Assembly: GCA_947176675.1 (NCBI GenBank)
Contig: CAMWRN010000184.1
Span: 1 to 5,169, forward strand
Source: an uncultured Clostridia bacterium
Lineage (GTDB): Bacteria > Bacillota > Clostridia > Oscillospirales > Ruminococcaceae
Direction: 5' to 3'
Length of the DNA: 5,169 nt
Position 1 is the stretch's first letter; each line of letters opens with the position of its first letter. Positions 1 through 5,169 of this stretch are shown here, one piece after another. Below the pieces are notes generated by a model that was given only the letters and a program-made list of their open reading frames with translations, was not told the DNA's origin and searched no databases. The position numbers were made by a program, and so were the translations under genes.

Positions 1-404
1 TCCCTTATAGCCTTTTTAGCCTTGTTTACAATGGACTTGTCGTTCTCATAGGTAATCACCGAGGTGGCGTGTCCGATGTCAACCCACTTGATCTCGGCGA
101 TCTCGTCCTCCTGCGGGACGAAGTCGTAATTTTTTGCCTTTGCGATAAAGTACACCACTATCTTCTGGGCGTCCTTGCGGGGGAAATACTGGACTGTTTC
201 GCGGAATGTTGGGTCGATAATAACGTCAACGCCCGTTTCTTCAAGAATTTCCCGTTTTGCGGTCTCGGTCTCCGTTTCGCCGTCCTCTACGTGTCCCTTT
301 GGAAAAGACCAGTGTCCGCTGTTGATATGCTTGATAAGCAGTATCTCGATGTTGCCATGATGTTTGCGATAGACTATTGCCCCGCAGGATTTTTCATGGG
401 TCAT
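1..404 (-). CDS. Nudix hydrolase, Ap4A-hydrolase type (C-terminus cut by window edge)
   Basis: The reverse strand encodes 134 residues with no stop before the window edge. A complete Nudix box lies at residues 37-59 (GX5EX7REUXEEXGU: G37, E43, R51-E52, E55-E56, G58), preceded by SGHWSFPKGHVEDGE. This surrounding sequence is typical of the clostridial bis(5'-nucleosyl)-tetraphosphatase (asymmetrical) type, which uses the box glutamates to hold Mg2+ and hydrolyse dinucleoside polyphosphates such as Ap4A in the cytoplasm; substrate assignment is by family resemblance only. The C-terminal part keeps EIKWVD and ITYENDK, also usual in this group. Relatives are commonly about 130-145 aa, so only a few residues should be missing. 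ATG at 404 is chosen because AAGGAA (411-416 on the plus strand) sits about 7 nt upstream. The gene has its own promoter and follows the terminator of the membrane-protein gene, so it is probably not co-transcribed with it. Confidence 0.93.
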   Translation of the reverse strand, partial: MTHEKSCGAIVYRKHHGNIEILLIKHINSGHWSFPKGHVEDGETETETAKREILEETGVDVIIDPTFRETVQYFPRKDAQKIVVYFIAKAKNYDFVPQEDEIAEIKWVDIGHATSVITYENDKSIVNKAKKAIR

Positions 405-421
405 ATGTACTTCCTTTCCGA

Positions 422-463
422 AGCTGCCCGAAAGGTCAAAATTATTCCCGCCGGCGGACAGCT
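422..463 (-). promoter_or_regulatory. Leader hairpin in front of the Nudix gene
   Basis: The transcript would carry AGCUGUCCG (463-455) pairing with CGGGCAGCU (430-422): nine pairs including one G-U. They enclose a loop of 24 nt. A 10-bp palindrome, CCGCCGGCGG, overlaps the left arm. The hairpin ends about 6 nt before the ribosome binding site. There is no T-run after it, so it does not look like a terminator. It may affect translation or mRNA stability, or be incidental. Confidence 0.4.
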
Positions 464-486
464 CTGTGATAATATAAGTTAGTATA

Positions 487-515
487 ATTATAACATAAAA
501 TATCGCGTTTGTCTC
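487..515 (-). promoter_or_regulatory. Promoter for the Nudix gene
   Basis: On the reverse strand TATAAT (487-492) is a perfect -10 box. A 17-nt spacer separates it from GAGACA (510-515), which matches TTGACA at four of six positions. Transcription would begin near 480, giving a leader of about 75 nt. It lies downstream of the previous gene's terminator, as expected for a separate unit. Confidence 0.65.
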
Positions 516-571
516 GCATTTTTTGAAAAAAATATAAAAAAATTGTTGGCAATAAATATTTTTTACGATAC

Positions 572-611
572 AAAAACGGCAGAAGCGCCTTATCGGATAC
601 TTCTGCCGTTT
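572..611 (-). terminator. Rho-independent terminator of the five-helix membrane protein gene
   Basis: A perfect 12-bp inverted repeat, AAACGGCAGAAG / CTTCTGCCGTTT (574-585 and 600-611), encloses a 14-nt loop. Read on the reverse strand the stem runs into five Ts (576-572). It starts 6 nt after the TAA stop at 618-620. On the plus strand there is no good T-run, so it acts for the reverse strand. Confidence 0.9.
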
Positions 612-617
612 GGTTTA

Positions 618-1532
618 TTAGAAAGCTGAAGCTGAAACAGTAGTTGTTACCGAGGTTTCATCGGTTTTCATTTCGCTCAGCTTGTCTGTGATTACCTTTT
701 TAAAGCGGTCTATAAGCTCGATAATCGGGTAGTCCACATCAAAGTAGGTGTGTGTCCAGAAGCCCTCCGAGAAGTCGTAGGTAAGCTCTCCGCCGTTCAG
801 AGCGGTGTAATCCGATTCGTCGAAATATTCTTCGCCGTTGATGAAGAGCTTTTCGTCCTCCCAGTGTACGTCATAATTCAGAGCGTCGTCCCTGTTTTCC
901 TTGTTCGCCTGCTTTACAAGCCGTTTGATCGTAGTCTTAAGCGTTATGAATTTCAGGTCTTTGTCAAGCTTGTTCGGTTCAATGTAGACAGCTACTTTTC
1001 CGGAGGACTTGTTCTTAACGTCCAGTACATAGCAGCGGAAATTTTCGGATGGCGAGACTATCCCTCCCGGAGGAGTGAGAAGCGTGTCCACCGTAGTCAC
1101 CGTGAAAACATTCATTATAAGGAAAAATGCAATGCTTCCCAAAATGTACATCAGCAGGAAGATTGTGCCGAAAACTGTTTTTACCGTATCGTTCATTTTG
1201 CAGCAGAAAAAGCCGAAAAGTGTTACCATAGCCGCGGGAATAAGCAGAGGCCAGTTTCCCCAGTCAAGAAGCAGGGTGGGAAAAAACATGACCATATTTA
1301 TCATGCTTATAAGGCTGGTTATAAAGGAACGCCTTGTGTAGAAAAACAGCAGTCCCGCAACAAGTGAAAACGCCGAGTATATGACAGCGAACATTGTCTT
1401 GTCCGTGTAGACTATGTCGTAAAAAAACACGGCGTAGGCAAAATATATAAGGCAGACAGTATACGCCGAGCAAAGAATGCTTACTGCCACTATAAACCAT
1501 TTATTGGTGACTATCTTTTTTATTTTTTCCAT
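618..1532 (-). CDS. Five-helix membrane protein with C-terminal soluble domain, function unknown
   Basis: The 304-aa product has five hydrophobic segments at about residues 11-38, 46-66, 70-90, 93-111 and 118-147, then about 150 soluble residues. Basic residues in KIKK (N-terminus), TRR (66-68) and CKMNDTVK lie in alternate loops. By the positive-inside rule this puts the N-terminus inside and the C-terminal domain outside. That domain (about 160-285) includes SPSENFRCYVLDV and WEDEKLFINGEEY, a pattern reminiscent of DUF5412-type proteins, but this is an impression and was not searched. The acidic/threonine-rich tail (DETSVTTTVSASAF) ends the protein. ATG at 1532 is the only reasonable in-frame start, yet its own ribosome binding signal (GGGAG at 1545-1549, 12 nt away) is poor. 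A short out-of-frame ORF upstream carries the better site. The gene stands alone, with its own promoter and terminator. Confidence 0.88.
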   Translation of the reverse strand: MEKIKKIVTNKWFIVAVSILCSAYTVCLIYFAYAVFFYDIVYTDKTMFAVIYSAFSLVAGLLFFYTRRSFITSLISMINMVMFFPTLLLDWGNWPLLIPAAMVTLFGFFCCKMNDTVKTVFGTIFLLMYILGSIAFFLIMNVFTVTTVDTLLTPPGGIVSPSENFRCYVLDVKNKSSGKVAVYIEPNKLDKDLKFITLKTTIKRLVKQANKENRDDALNYDVHWEDEKLFINGEEYFDESDYTALNGGELTYDFSEGFWTHTYFDVDYPIIELIDRFKKVITDKLSEMKTDETSVTTTVSASAF

Positions 1533-1551
1533 TACAGTGAATTGCTCCCAT
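1501..1551 (-). CDS. Putative 16-aa upstream ORF overlapping the membrane protein start
   Basis: ATG at 1551 opens a short frame, MGAIHCNGKNKKDSHQ, ending in TAA at 1503-1501. It overlaps the first 32 nt of the membrane-protein gene in a different frame (that gene is +1 relative to it). It has the strongest ribosome binding site of the region, AAAGGAGA, about 9-10 nt upstream. It could be a regulatory leader peptide that limits or couples translation of the downstream gene, or simply a chance ATG. No pile-up of one codon suggests classical amino-acid attenuation. Confidence 0.35.
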   Translation of the reverse strand: MGAIHCNGKNKKDSHQ

Positions 1552-1560
1552 CGGGGGCAG

Positions 1561-1569
1561 TCTCCTTTC
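1561..1569 (-). promoter_or_regulatory. Strong ribosome binding site serving the upstream ORF
   Basis: GAAAGGAGA on the reverse strand is close to the anti-16S consensus. Its AGGAG core is 10 nt before ATG 1551 but 29 nt before ATG 1532, so it suits the short upstream ORF and not the main gene. No in-frame start codon for the main gene lies between them. Confidence 0.6.
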
Positions 1570-1609
1570 GCATATGTTCGGTACTTTCCATTCGGAGTTT
1601 AGTTTATCT

Positions 1610-1638
1610 ATTATACAGAATACCCCAAAACAAGAAAA
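1610..1638 (-). promoter_or_regulatory. Promoter for the membrane protein gene
   Basis: A perfect TATAAT lies at 1610-1615. At 17-nt spacing the -35 position reads TTTTCT (1633-1638), which is weak. An overlapping alternative is TTGATT (1640-1645), 17 nt, TATTCT (1617-1622). Either would give a leader of roughly 70-80 nt that includes the strong ribosome binding site and upstream ORF. Confidence 0.5.
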
Positions 1639-1708
1639 AAATCAAGAACATTTTGGTTACACTTATGACATACATATTACAATTGCAGTACATAGAGTAC
1701 ATATACAG

Positions 1709-1757
1709 AAAAATACCCCCGACGGTAGCCGCAGGAATACGGATCGTCCTTCGGGGG
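1709..1757 (-). terminator. Probable Rho-independent terminator of the surface protein gene
   Basis: On the reverse strand CCCCCGA (1757-1751) pairs with TCGGGGG (1722-1716), followed by TATTTTTC. It begins 31 nt after the TGA at 1789-1791. The 28-nt loop is large, though internal AGGA/TCCT pairing could tighten it. It lies upstream of the next gene's promoter, so the two envelope-protein genes look separately transcribed. Confidence 0.62.
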
Positions 1758-1788
1758 AATTATTGCAGCGTATCAAAATATCACAGTA

Positions 1789-2520
1789 TCAGGAGAAACG
1801 CTTGATCGCAGAGGATACAATGATCCCGATACCACCGACAATAACAAGGATAAGTACCACCAATATGATCGTAAGGACGATATTTGTCCCTGACGAAACT
1901 GTTTCGGCAGATGTGATCTCTTTGGCGTAATAGTCGCCCCTGTTAGCAATAAGATTTCCGTTCGGATCGGTAACGGAAAAGTCGTCGATGTAAACTATAT
2001 CGCCTTTATGAAGCAAATATGTGGGGATAGTAAATCCAACTCTGTTATTGGTTGCGTTTTGAGGTATCTCCAGCGTGACTGTAGTCCAGTCGCTTGTGCT
2101 GAGGGATTCGGGAGCTGAAGTAAGCCAGACCATTCCGTCGGAGAAGAGTGAAAGGTCATCGTAAAACCCTTCAGCGCCGTCGCAAAGCAGTACGCTCATT
2201 TCTATGGTGCAGCCCTGAAAGCTGTCCAATCCAAGTGTGGAAGCGTCGATATACATTCCTCCGAATTGGTTTTCCGTGTCATCTTCAACGTTTATGGAAA
2301 CAACCAGTGAGCCGTTTCCGTTTTTGGCCGCTCTGGTCGTCTGAACAGCCCGAAATCCTGTTTCCTCTATGGAGCCGTAGGTCTGCCATTCGGTCATCAC
2401 CGCGTTGGTATCAAAGCAGTATGCAGCTTCGCCGTCGTTCAGCGCTGAAACAGAGAAACCCGCTCCGGCCGTTATGACAGCGGAAGCGAAAACCGCCGAT
2501 ATAATTTTCTTTAATTTCAT
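1789..2520 (-). CDS. Secreted, C-terminally membrane-anchored jelly-roll (CBM-like) protein
   Basis: The 243-aa product starts with a Sec signal peptide: basic MKLKK, a hydrophobic core, and likely cleavage after SVSA (residue 26). Residues about 30-200 look like a beta-rich galactose-binding-fold or carbohydrate-binding-module domain: an FDTNAVMTEW opening, alternating hydrophobic strands, SDWTTVTLEIP (143-153), and the closing strand VYIDDFSVTDPNG (176-188), a common end of CBM4/9-like modules. Ligand binding is inferred from fold resemblance only. A 24-residue hydrophobic helix (about 213-236) and a short basic tail (IKRFS) would anchor it in the cell membrane with the domain outside; no LPXTG motif is present. 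There is no catalytic domain, so it may bind or sense a glycan, or have a structural role. ATG 2520 is preceded by AAAGGA about 11 nt upstream and directly begins the signal peptide. Confidence 0.88.
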   Translation of the reverse strand: MKLKKIISAVFASAVITAGAGFSVSALNDGEAAYCFDTNAVMTEWQTYGSIEETGFRAVQTTRAAKNGNGSLVVSINVEDDTENQFGGMYIDASTLGLDSFQGCTIEMSVLLCDGAEGFYDDLSLFSDGMVWLTSAPESLSTSDWTTVTLEIPQNATNNRVGFTIPTYLLHKGDIVYIDDFSVTDPNGNLIANRGDYYAKEITSAETVSSGTNIVLTIILVVLILVIVGGIGIIVSSAIKRFS

Positions 2521-2660
2521 TATGCGTTCAATCCTTTCGGTTTATGCTGAGATCAGCGCGCCGCACCCAAAGACACTACCGAATACAGACGCGAAGTTAG
2601 CGAAGTTAGTAAAGCCGGCAAAATCAGCAGGGTATAGAAAAGGTACATAAAAAAGTTACA
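2521..2660 (-). promoter_or_regulatory. Long 5' leader of the surface protein gene
   Basis: From the predicted start near 2660 to ATG 2520 is about 140 nt, the longest leader in the window. It holds a tandem 9-bp repeat, a small GCTGA/TCAGC hairpin (2546-2557) and GC-rich stretches unlike the AT-rich DNA upstream. I could not match it to a known riboswitch class by eye, and no terminator hairpin is visible inside it. Confidence 0.35.
2592..2609. repeat. Tandem 9-bp direct repeat
   Basis: CGAAGTTAG occurs twice, back to back and without mismatch (2592-2600 and 2601-2609), inside the leader of the surface protein gene. It could be a protein-binding repeat, part of an RNA element, or slippage in non-coding DNA. 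Confidence 0.75.
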
Positions 2661-2666
2661 TTAAAT

Positions 2667-2695
2667 ATTTTAGTATAGAAAACAAATTTTGTCAA
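2667..2695 (-). promoter_or_regulatory. Near-consensus sigma-A promoter for the surface protein gene
   Basis: TTGACA (2690-2695), exactly 17 nt, then TAAAAT (2667-2672) on the reverse strand: eleven of twelve consensus positions. This is the strongest promoter in the window and predicts high basal transcription unless repressed. Confidence 0.82.
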
Positions 2696-2739
2696 TATAT
2701 TTTATGTTAATTGTCATAGTTTTTTTACCGCGAATTTTT

Positions 2740-2756
2740 GTTCATAATTTGTGAAC
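2740..2756. repeat. Short dyad upstream of the surface protein promoter
   Basis: GTTCA and TGAAC flank seven bases (TAATTTG), centred about 53 bp upstream of the -35 box. The position would suit an activator site, but five-base arms in AT-rich DNA often arise by chance. Confidence 0.25.
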
Positions 2757-2771
2757 GGGGCTGATTACGTG

Positions 2772-2810
2772 TTTTTTGCAGGGAACAGCCGCGCCGTTCC
2801 CTGCAAAAAA
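2772..2810 (-). terminator. Rho-independent terminator of the EF-G-like gene
   Basis: GCAGGGAAC / GTTCCCTGC form a perfect 9-bp stem with a 9-nt loop. It is flanked by six As on one side and six Ts on the other, giving 15 bp of symmetry. It lies 23 nt past the stop codon at 2834-2836. The symmetry could also let it stop plus-strand transcription. Confidence 0.95.
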
Positions 2811-2833
2811 GCTTGCATGGTATATCGGTTGGT

Positions 2834-4909
2834 TTATTCGTTGCTGAGGATTACCTCGCTGACAAGATTTCCGGGGAGCTGCTCGTATCTCAGATGTTCG
2901 AGAGTAAAGCTGCCGTGTCCGCGGGTTATCTGTCTTAGCTGAGTTGTAAAGCTTTGCATTTCTCTTGTGGGGACTTCCGCTTCAATAACTGTCATGCCCT
3001 TTTTAGATGCAGGGTTCATGCCGATAACTCTTCCGCGGCGTTTGTTAAGGTCGCCCATAATATCGCCCGTATTATCATCAGGGGCGGTAACGGTAAGCTT
3101 TCCGATAGGCTCGAGAATAGTGGGATCAGCCTGCTTCAGTCCCTCCTTAAAGGCAAGTGAAGCCGCAGTCTTGAACGCCATTTCGGAGCTGTCTACGGGG
3201 TGGTAGGAACCGTCCACAAGAACAGCTTTGAGACCCGTTACGGGGCAGCCTGCTAAAACGCCTTTTTTCATGCTTTCCTGCAAACCCTTTTCAACAGCGG
3301 GGAAGAAGTTCTTGGGAACTGCTCCGCCGAATACCTTTTCCTCGAAAACAAGCTCGTCTGAGAGACAAGGCTCGAATTCGATCCATACGTGACCGTACTG
3401 ACCGTGACCTCCGCTCTGTTTCTTGTGCTTGCCCTCTACCTTTACCTTTTTGCGGATAGTTTCTCTGTAGGCTATCTTAGGTTCCTTCAGCACAATGTCT
3501 GCGCCGAATTTTGCTTTCAGCTTGGCGGCTGCAACGTCAAGGTGCTGTTCGCCAAGACCGCTGAGTATCTGTTCCTTTGTAAATGGATCAAGACCGTACA
3601 GGAGGGTTTTGTCCTCCTCGGCAAGGCGCTGAATACCCGCGCTGATCTTGCTTTCGTCTCCCTGAGCCTTTGCAAATACTGCCATGCGGTAGCAGGGCTT
3701 GGGGAAATCTATTGCGGGCATTGAAATTTTTCTGTCCGCCGCGCAGAGCGTATCTGATGTACCTGCGCCGATCTTAACGGCAACGGCGATATCGCCCGCG
3801 GATGCCTCGGAGATCTCGGTCTGTTTTTTGCCGCAGAGGCTGTAGAGCTTACCTATCTTTTCGGAAGAACCGGTCGTTGTGTTTATATATTCGGTGTTGG
3901 CTTTAAGTGTGCCGCTTACAACCTTTATAAAGGACATTTTTCCGACAAACGGGTCTGCAACGGTTTTGAACACAAATGCCGACATTGGAGCGTTTTCGTC
4001 GTAAGCGATCTCAACAGGCTCTCCGTCTGCGTCCTCGGCAAGGATAGGCTTGTTGTCGCGGGGAGAGGGGAGCAGCAGCTCGATCTCCTTGAGAAGCATA
4101 TCTATTCCCGCTGTCGTTGAGGAAGAACAGCATACAACAGGTGTGATGATACCTTCATTCATGCCCTTATGGATACCGTGTACAAGCTCTTTCTGGGTGA
4201 AAGGCTCGCCCTCGAAGAATTTCTCCATAAGGTCGTCATCGGTCTCGGCAACGGCTTCGGAGAACGCCGCAACAAGACCGTCCATGCGGTACTCCATCTT
4301 TTCGGAGATATCCGCTGTAGGCATTTCAGTCTCGACAGCATTTCCCTTTGCGTCGTAAGTATAGGCTTTCATCTCGATAAGATTTACAAAGGAAACCACC
4401 TTTCTGTCCTTGATAACGGGAACAACAACGGGGCAGACAGTAGGACCGAACTTGGTTTTAAGGTCGGTGAGAACGTTATAGAAGTTAGCGTCCGCGTCAT
4501 CTACCTTGGTGACAACGAACATTTTGGGTCTGCCCAGTTCGCAGGCAAGATCGTAAGCCTTTTCTGTGCCTACCTTTACGCCGGACTTAGCCGAAACTGT
4601 TATCATTACAGTACCGGAAGCGGTAATACCCTCGTGCATACCTCCGGCAAAGTCGAACAGACCGGGAGTATCCAGAAGATTGACCTTTATATCGTTATAG
4701 GCAAAAGAAGCAAGGGAAGTGCCGAGAGAAGCTTTACGCTTGATCTCCTCGGGGTCATAGTCGCAGACGGTTGTGCCGTCGTCGGTTTTTCCGAGTCTGT
4801 CGGAGGCTCCCGCTCTGAACAAAAGGGCTTCAGCGAGGGAGGTTTTGCCCGAGCCGGCATGACCGGCGATGGCGACGTTCCTGATTGCATCGGTTCCGTA
4901 GTGTTTCAT
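2834..4909 (-). CDS. EF-G-like translational GTPase (EF-G2 type)
   Basis: This 691-aa protein has the full EF-G layout: G domain (about 1-280), domain II (about 305-390), domain III (about 400-478), domain IV (about 480-600, with QSGGHGQYGHVW at 498-509 and SYHPVDSSEMAFK at 568-580) and domain V (about 600-685). The P-loop is GHAGSGKT (16-23) instead of the AHIDAGKT of housekeeping EF-G. The DTPG motif continues as LFDF, where EF-G has HVDF, so the usual catalytic histidine position is Leu84. The base-recognition motif is TKVD (134-137) instead of NKxD. These traits fit the EF-G-like EF-G2 group, whose members bind GTP and whose role in translocation varies. The gene is not beside rpsL, rpsG or tuf, supporting a second, accessory EF-G. 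An in-frame TTG at 4972 would add 21 unrelated residues (MFICNNNLCC...) but has no ribosome binding site, so ATG 4909 is preferred. Confidence 0.94.
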   Translation of the reverse strand: MKHYGTDAIRNVAIAGHAGSGKTSLAEALLFRAGASDRLGKTDDGTTVCDYDPEEIKRKASLGTSLASFAYNDIKVNLLDTPGLFDFAGGMHEGITASGTVMITVSAKSGVKVGTEKAYDLACELGRPKMFVVTKVDDADANFYNVLTDLKTKFGPTVCPVVVPVIKDRKVVSFVNLIEMKAYTYDAKGNAVETEMPTADISEKMEYRMDGLVAAFSEAVAETDDDLMEKFFEGEPFTQKELVHGIHKGMNEGIITPVVCCSSSTTAGIDMLLKEIELLLPSPRDNKPILAEDADGEPVEIAYDENAPMSAFVFKTVADPFVGKMSFIKVVSGTLKANTEYINTTTGSSEKIGKLYSLCGKKQTEISEASAGDIAVAVKIGAGTSDTLCAADRKISMPAIDFPKPCYRMAVFAKAQGDESKISAGIQRLAEEDKTLLYGLDPFTKEQILSGLGEQHLDVAAAKLKAKFGADIVLKEPKIAYRETIRKKVKVEGKHKKQSGGHGQYGHVWIEFEPCLSDELVFEEKVFGGAVPKNFFPAVEKGLQESMKKGVLAGCPVTGLKAVLVDGSYHPVDSSEMAFKTAASLAFKEGLKQADPTILEPIGKLTVTAPDDNTGDIMGDLNKRRGRVIGMNPASKKGMTVIEAEVPTREMQSFTTQLRQITRGHGSFTLEHLRYEQLPGNLVSEVILSNE

Positions 4910-4919
4910 GGGTATACAA

Positions 4920-4924
4920 CTCCT
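4920..4924 (-). promoter_or_regulatory. Ribosome binding site fixing the EF-G-like start
   Basis: AGGAG on the reverse strand lies 10 nt before ATG 4909. No comparable site precedes the in-frame TTG at 4972. The protein from ATG 4909 begins MKHYGTDAIRNVAIAGH, as expected just before the P-loop. Confidence 0.8.
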
Positions 4925-4995
4925 GTTCTTATCTGAGTATTTGCAGCAAAGGTTATTGTTACAAATAAACAAAAATTTATTTTTTTATACCATAT

Positions 4996-5024
4996 ATTAT
5001 AGCCTCTTTGCTTATAAAATGCAA
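4996..5024 (-). promoter_or_regulatory. Promoter for the EF-G-like gene
   Basis: TATAAT (4996-5001) is a perfect -10 box on the reverse strand. At 17-nt spacing the -35 hexamer is TTGCAT (5019-5024), matching TTGACA in its first three bases. The leader would be about 80 nt and contains no obvious regulatory structure. Confidence 0.6.
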
Positions 5025-5033
5025 TGGGTTAGC

Positions 5034-5065
5034 AACGTTTTCCACAAAATAGAGTACAAAACGTT
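5034..5065. repeat. Inverted repeat just upstream of the EF-G-like promoter
   Basis: AACGTTTT (5034-5041) and AAAACGTT (5058-5065) are perfect inverted copies separated by 16 nt. They begin 9 nt beyond the -35 box. The arms themselves contain the palindrome AACGTT. The site could bind a dimeric regulator, but the composition is AT-rich. Confidence 0.4.
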
Positions 5066-5070
5066 AAATT

Positions 5071-5128
5071 CTTTGTAAATTTTGCACAATAATGTTTGCG
5101 GAGAAATACGCCGTTATATTTTACAAAG
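5071..5128. repeat. Widely spaced inverted repeat in the upstream spacer
   Basis: CTTTGTAAA (5071-5079) and TTTACAAAG (5120-5128) are perfect 9-bp inverted copies, 40 nt apart. No gene, terminator T-run or promoter is evident between them. The rest of 5066-5169 is AT-rich sequence in which I see no supported gene. Confidence 0.35.
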
Positions 5129-5169
5129 CGCAATATATTTGATGTATTTTTCTTTGCTTTGTCTTGATT

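Noticed and set aside
69..482. 137-aa plus-strand open frame over the Nudix gene
   Set aside because: It is antisense to a gene with a perfect Nudix box, starts without a ribosome binding site and resembles no protein I recognise.
750..1367. 205-aa plus-strand open frame opposite the membrane protein gene
   Set aside because: It is a shadow of the reverse-strand gene, rich in Arg/Lys/His and Val without recognisable motifs, and has no ribosome binding site.
2521..2660. Known riboswitch (cyclic-di-GMP or folate classes) in the surface protein leader
   Set aside because: The conserved core sequences of those classes, as far as I can recall them, are not present, and no paired expression platform or terminator is visible.
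2740..2756. GTTCA-N7-TGAAC as a LexA (SOS) box
   Set aside because: The firmicute LexA box is GAAC-N4-GTTC. Here the half-sites are in the opposite orientation and spacing, so it does not match.
4169..4936. 255-aa plus-strand open frame inside the EF-G-like gene
   Set aside because: It is antisense to a clearly conserved GTPase domain. Its length follows from the codon usage of the true gene, and it shows no domain signature or initiation site.
4910..4972. N-terminal extension of the EF-G-like protein from a TTG at 4972
   Set aside because: The added 21 residues are unlike any EF-G N-terminus, and the TTG lacks a ribosome binding site. ATG 4909 has AGGAG and gives the expected distance to the P-loop.
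5029..5169. Reverse-strand frame open from the right edge to a TAA at 5029-5031, possibly the end of another gene
   Set aside because: The 46 codons contain no start, the composition is that of AT-rich spacer, and the peptide shows no domain-like pattern. It also runs up to the EF-G-like promoter without a terminator after it. It could only be judged with sequence beyond the edge.

Overview
The window shows a low-to-moderate-GC Gram-positive chromosome, most likely a gut or rumen member of the Clostridia (Ruminococcus-like Oscillospirales). This is inference. It rests on AT-rich spacers with sigma-A type promoters (TTGACA/TATAAT), AGGAG-type ribosome binding sites, strong hairpin-plus-T-run terminators, and the style of the proteins: a clostridial Nudix hydrolase, an EF-G2-like GTPase and a membrane-anchored protein resembling a carbohydrate-binding module.

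All four genes lie on the minus strand, so transcription runs from the right edge to the left. From right to left: an AT-rich upstream region with inverted repeats and a promoter (about 4910-5169); an EF-G-like translational GTPase (2834-4909) ending at a textbook terminator (2772-2810); a secreted, C-terminally membrane-anchored jelly-roll-like protein (1789-2520) with a near-consensus promoter and an unusually long leader of about 140 nt, ending at a hairpin (1709-1757); a five-helix membrane protein with a C-terminal soluble domain (618-1532), whose start overlaps a 16-codon upstream ORF carrying the better ribosome binding site; its terminator (572-611); and a Nudix hydrolase of the Ap4A-hydrolase type (404 to beyond position 1), with its own promoter and a structured leader.

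Each gene appears to be its own transcription unit: promoter candidates precede all four, and terminators follow the three whose ends are visible. The genes therefore need not act together. The Nudix enzyme and the GTPase are housekeeping or stress-type cytoplasmic functions, while the two middle genes encode envelope proteins of unknown specific role.

No mobile element, CRISPR array, tRNA, rRNA or recognisable riboswitch class was seen, and I see no clear new multi-gene system. The points most worth a second look are the divergent G-domain motifs of the EF-G-like protein, the upstream ORF at the membrane-protein gene, the repeat-bearing long leader of the surface-protein gene, and the two envelope proteins of unknown function.
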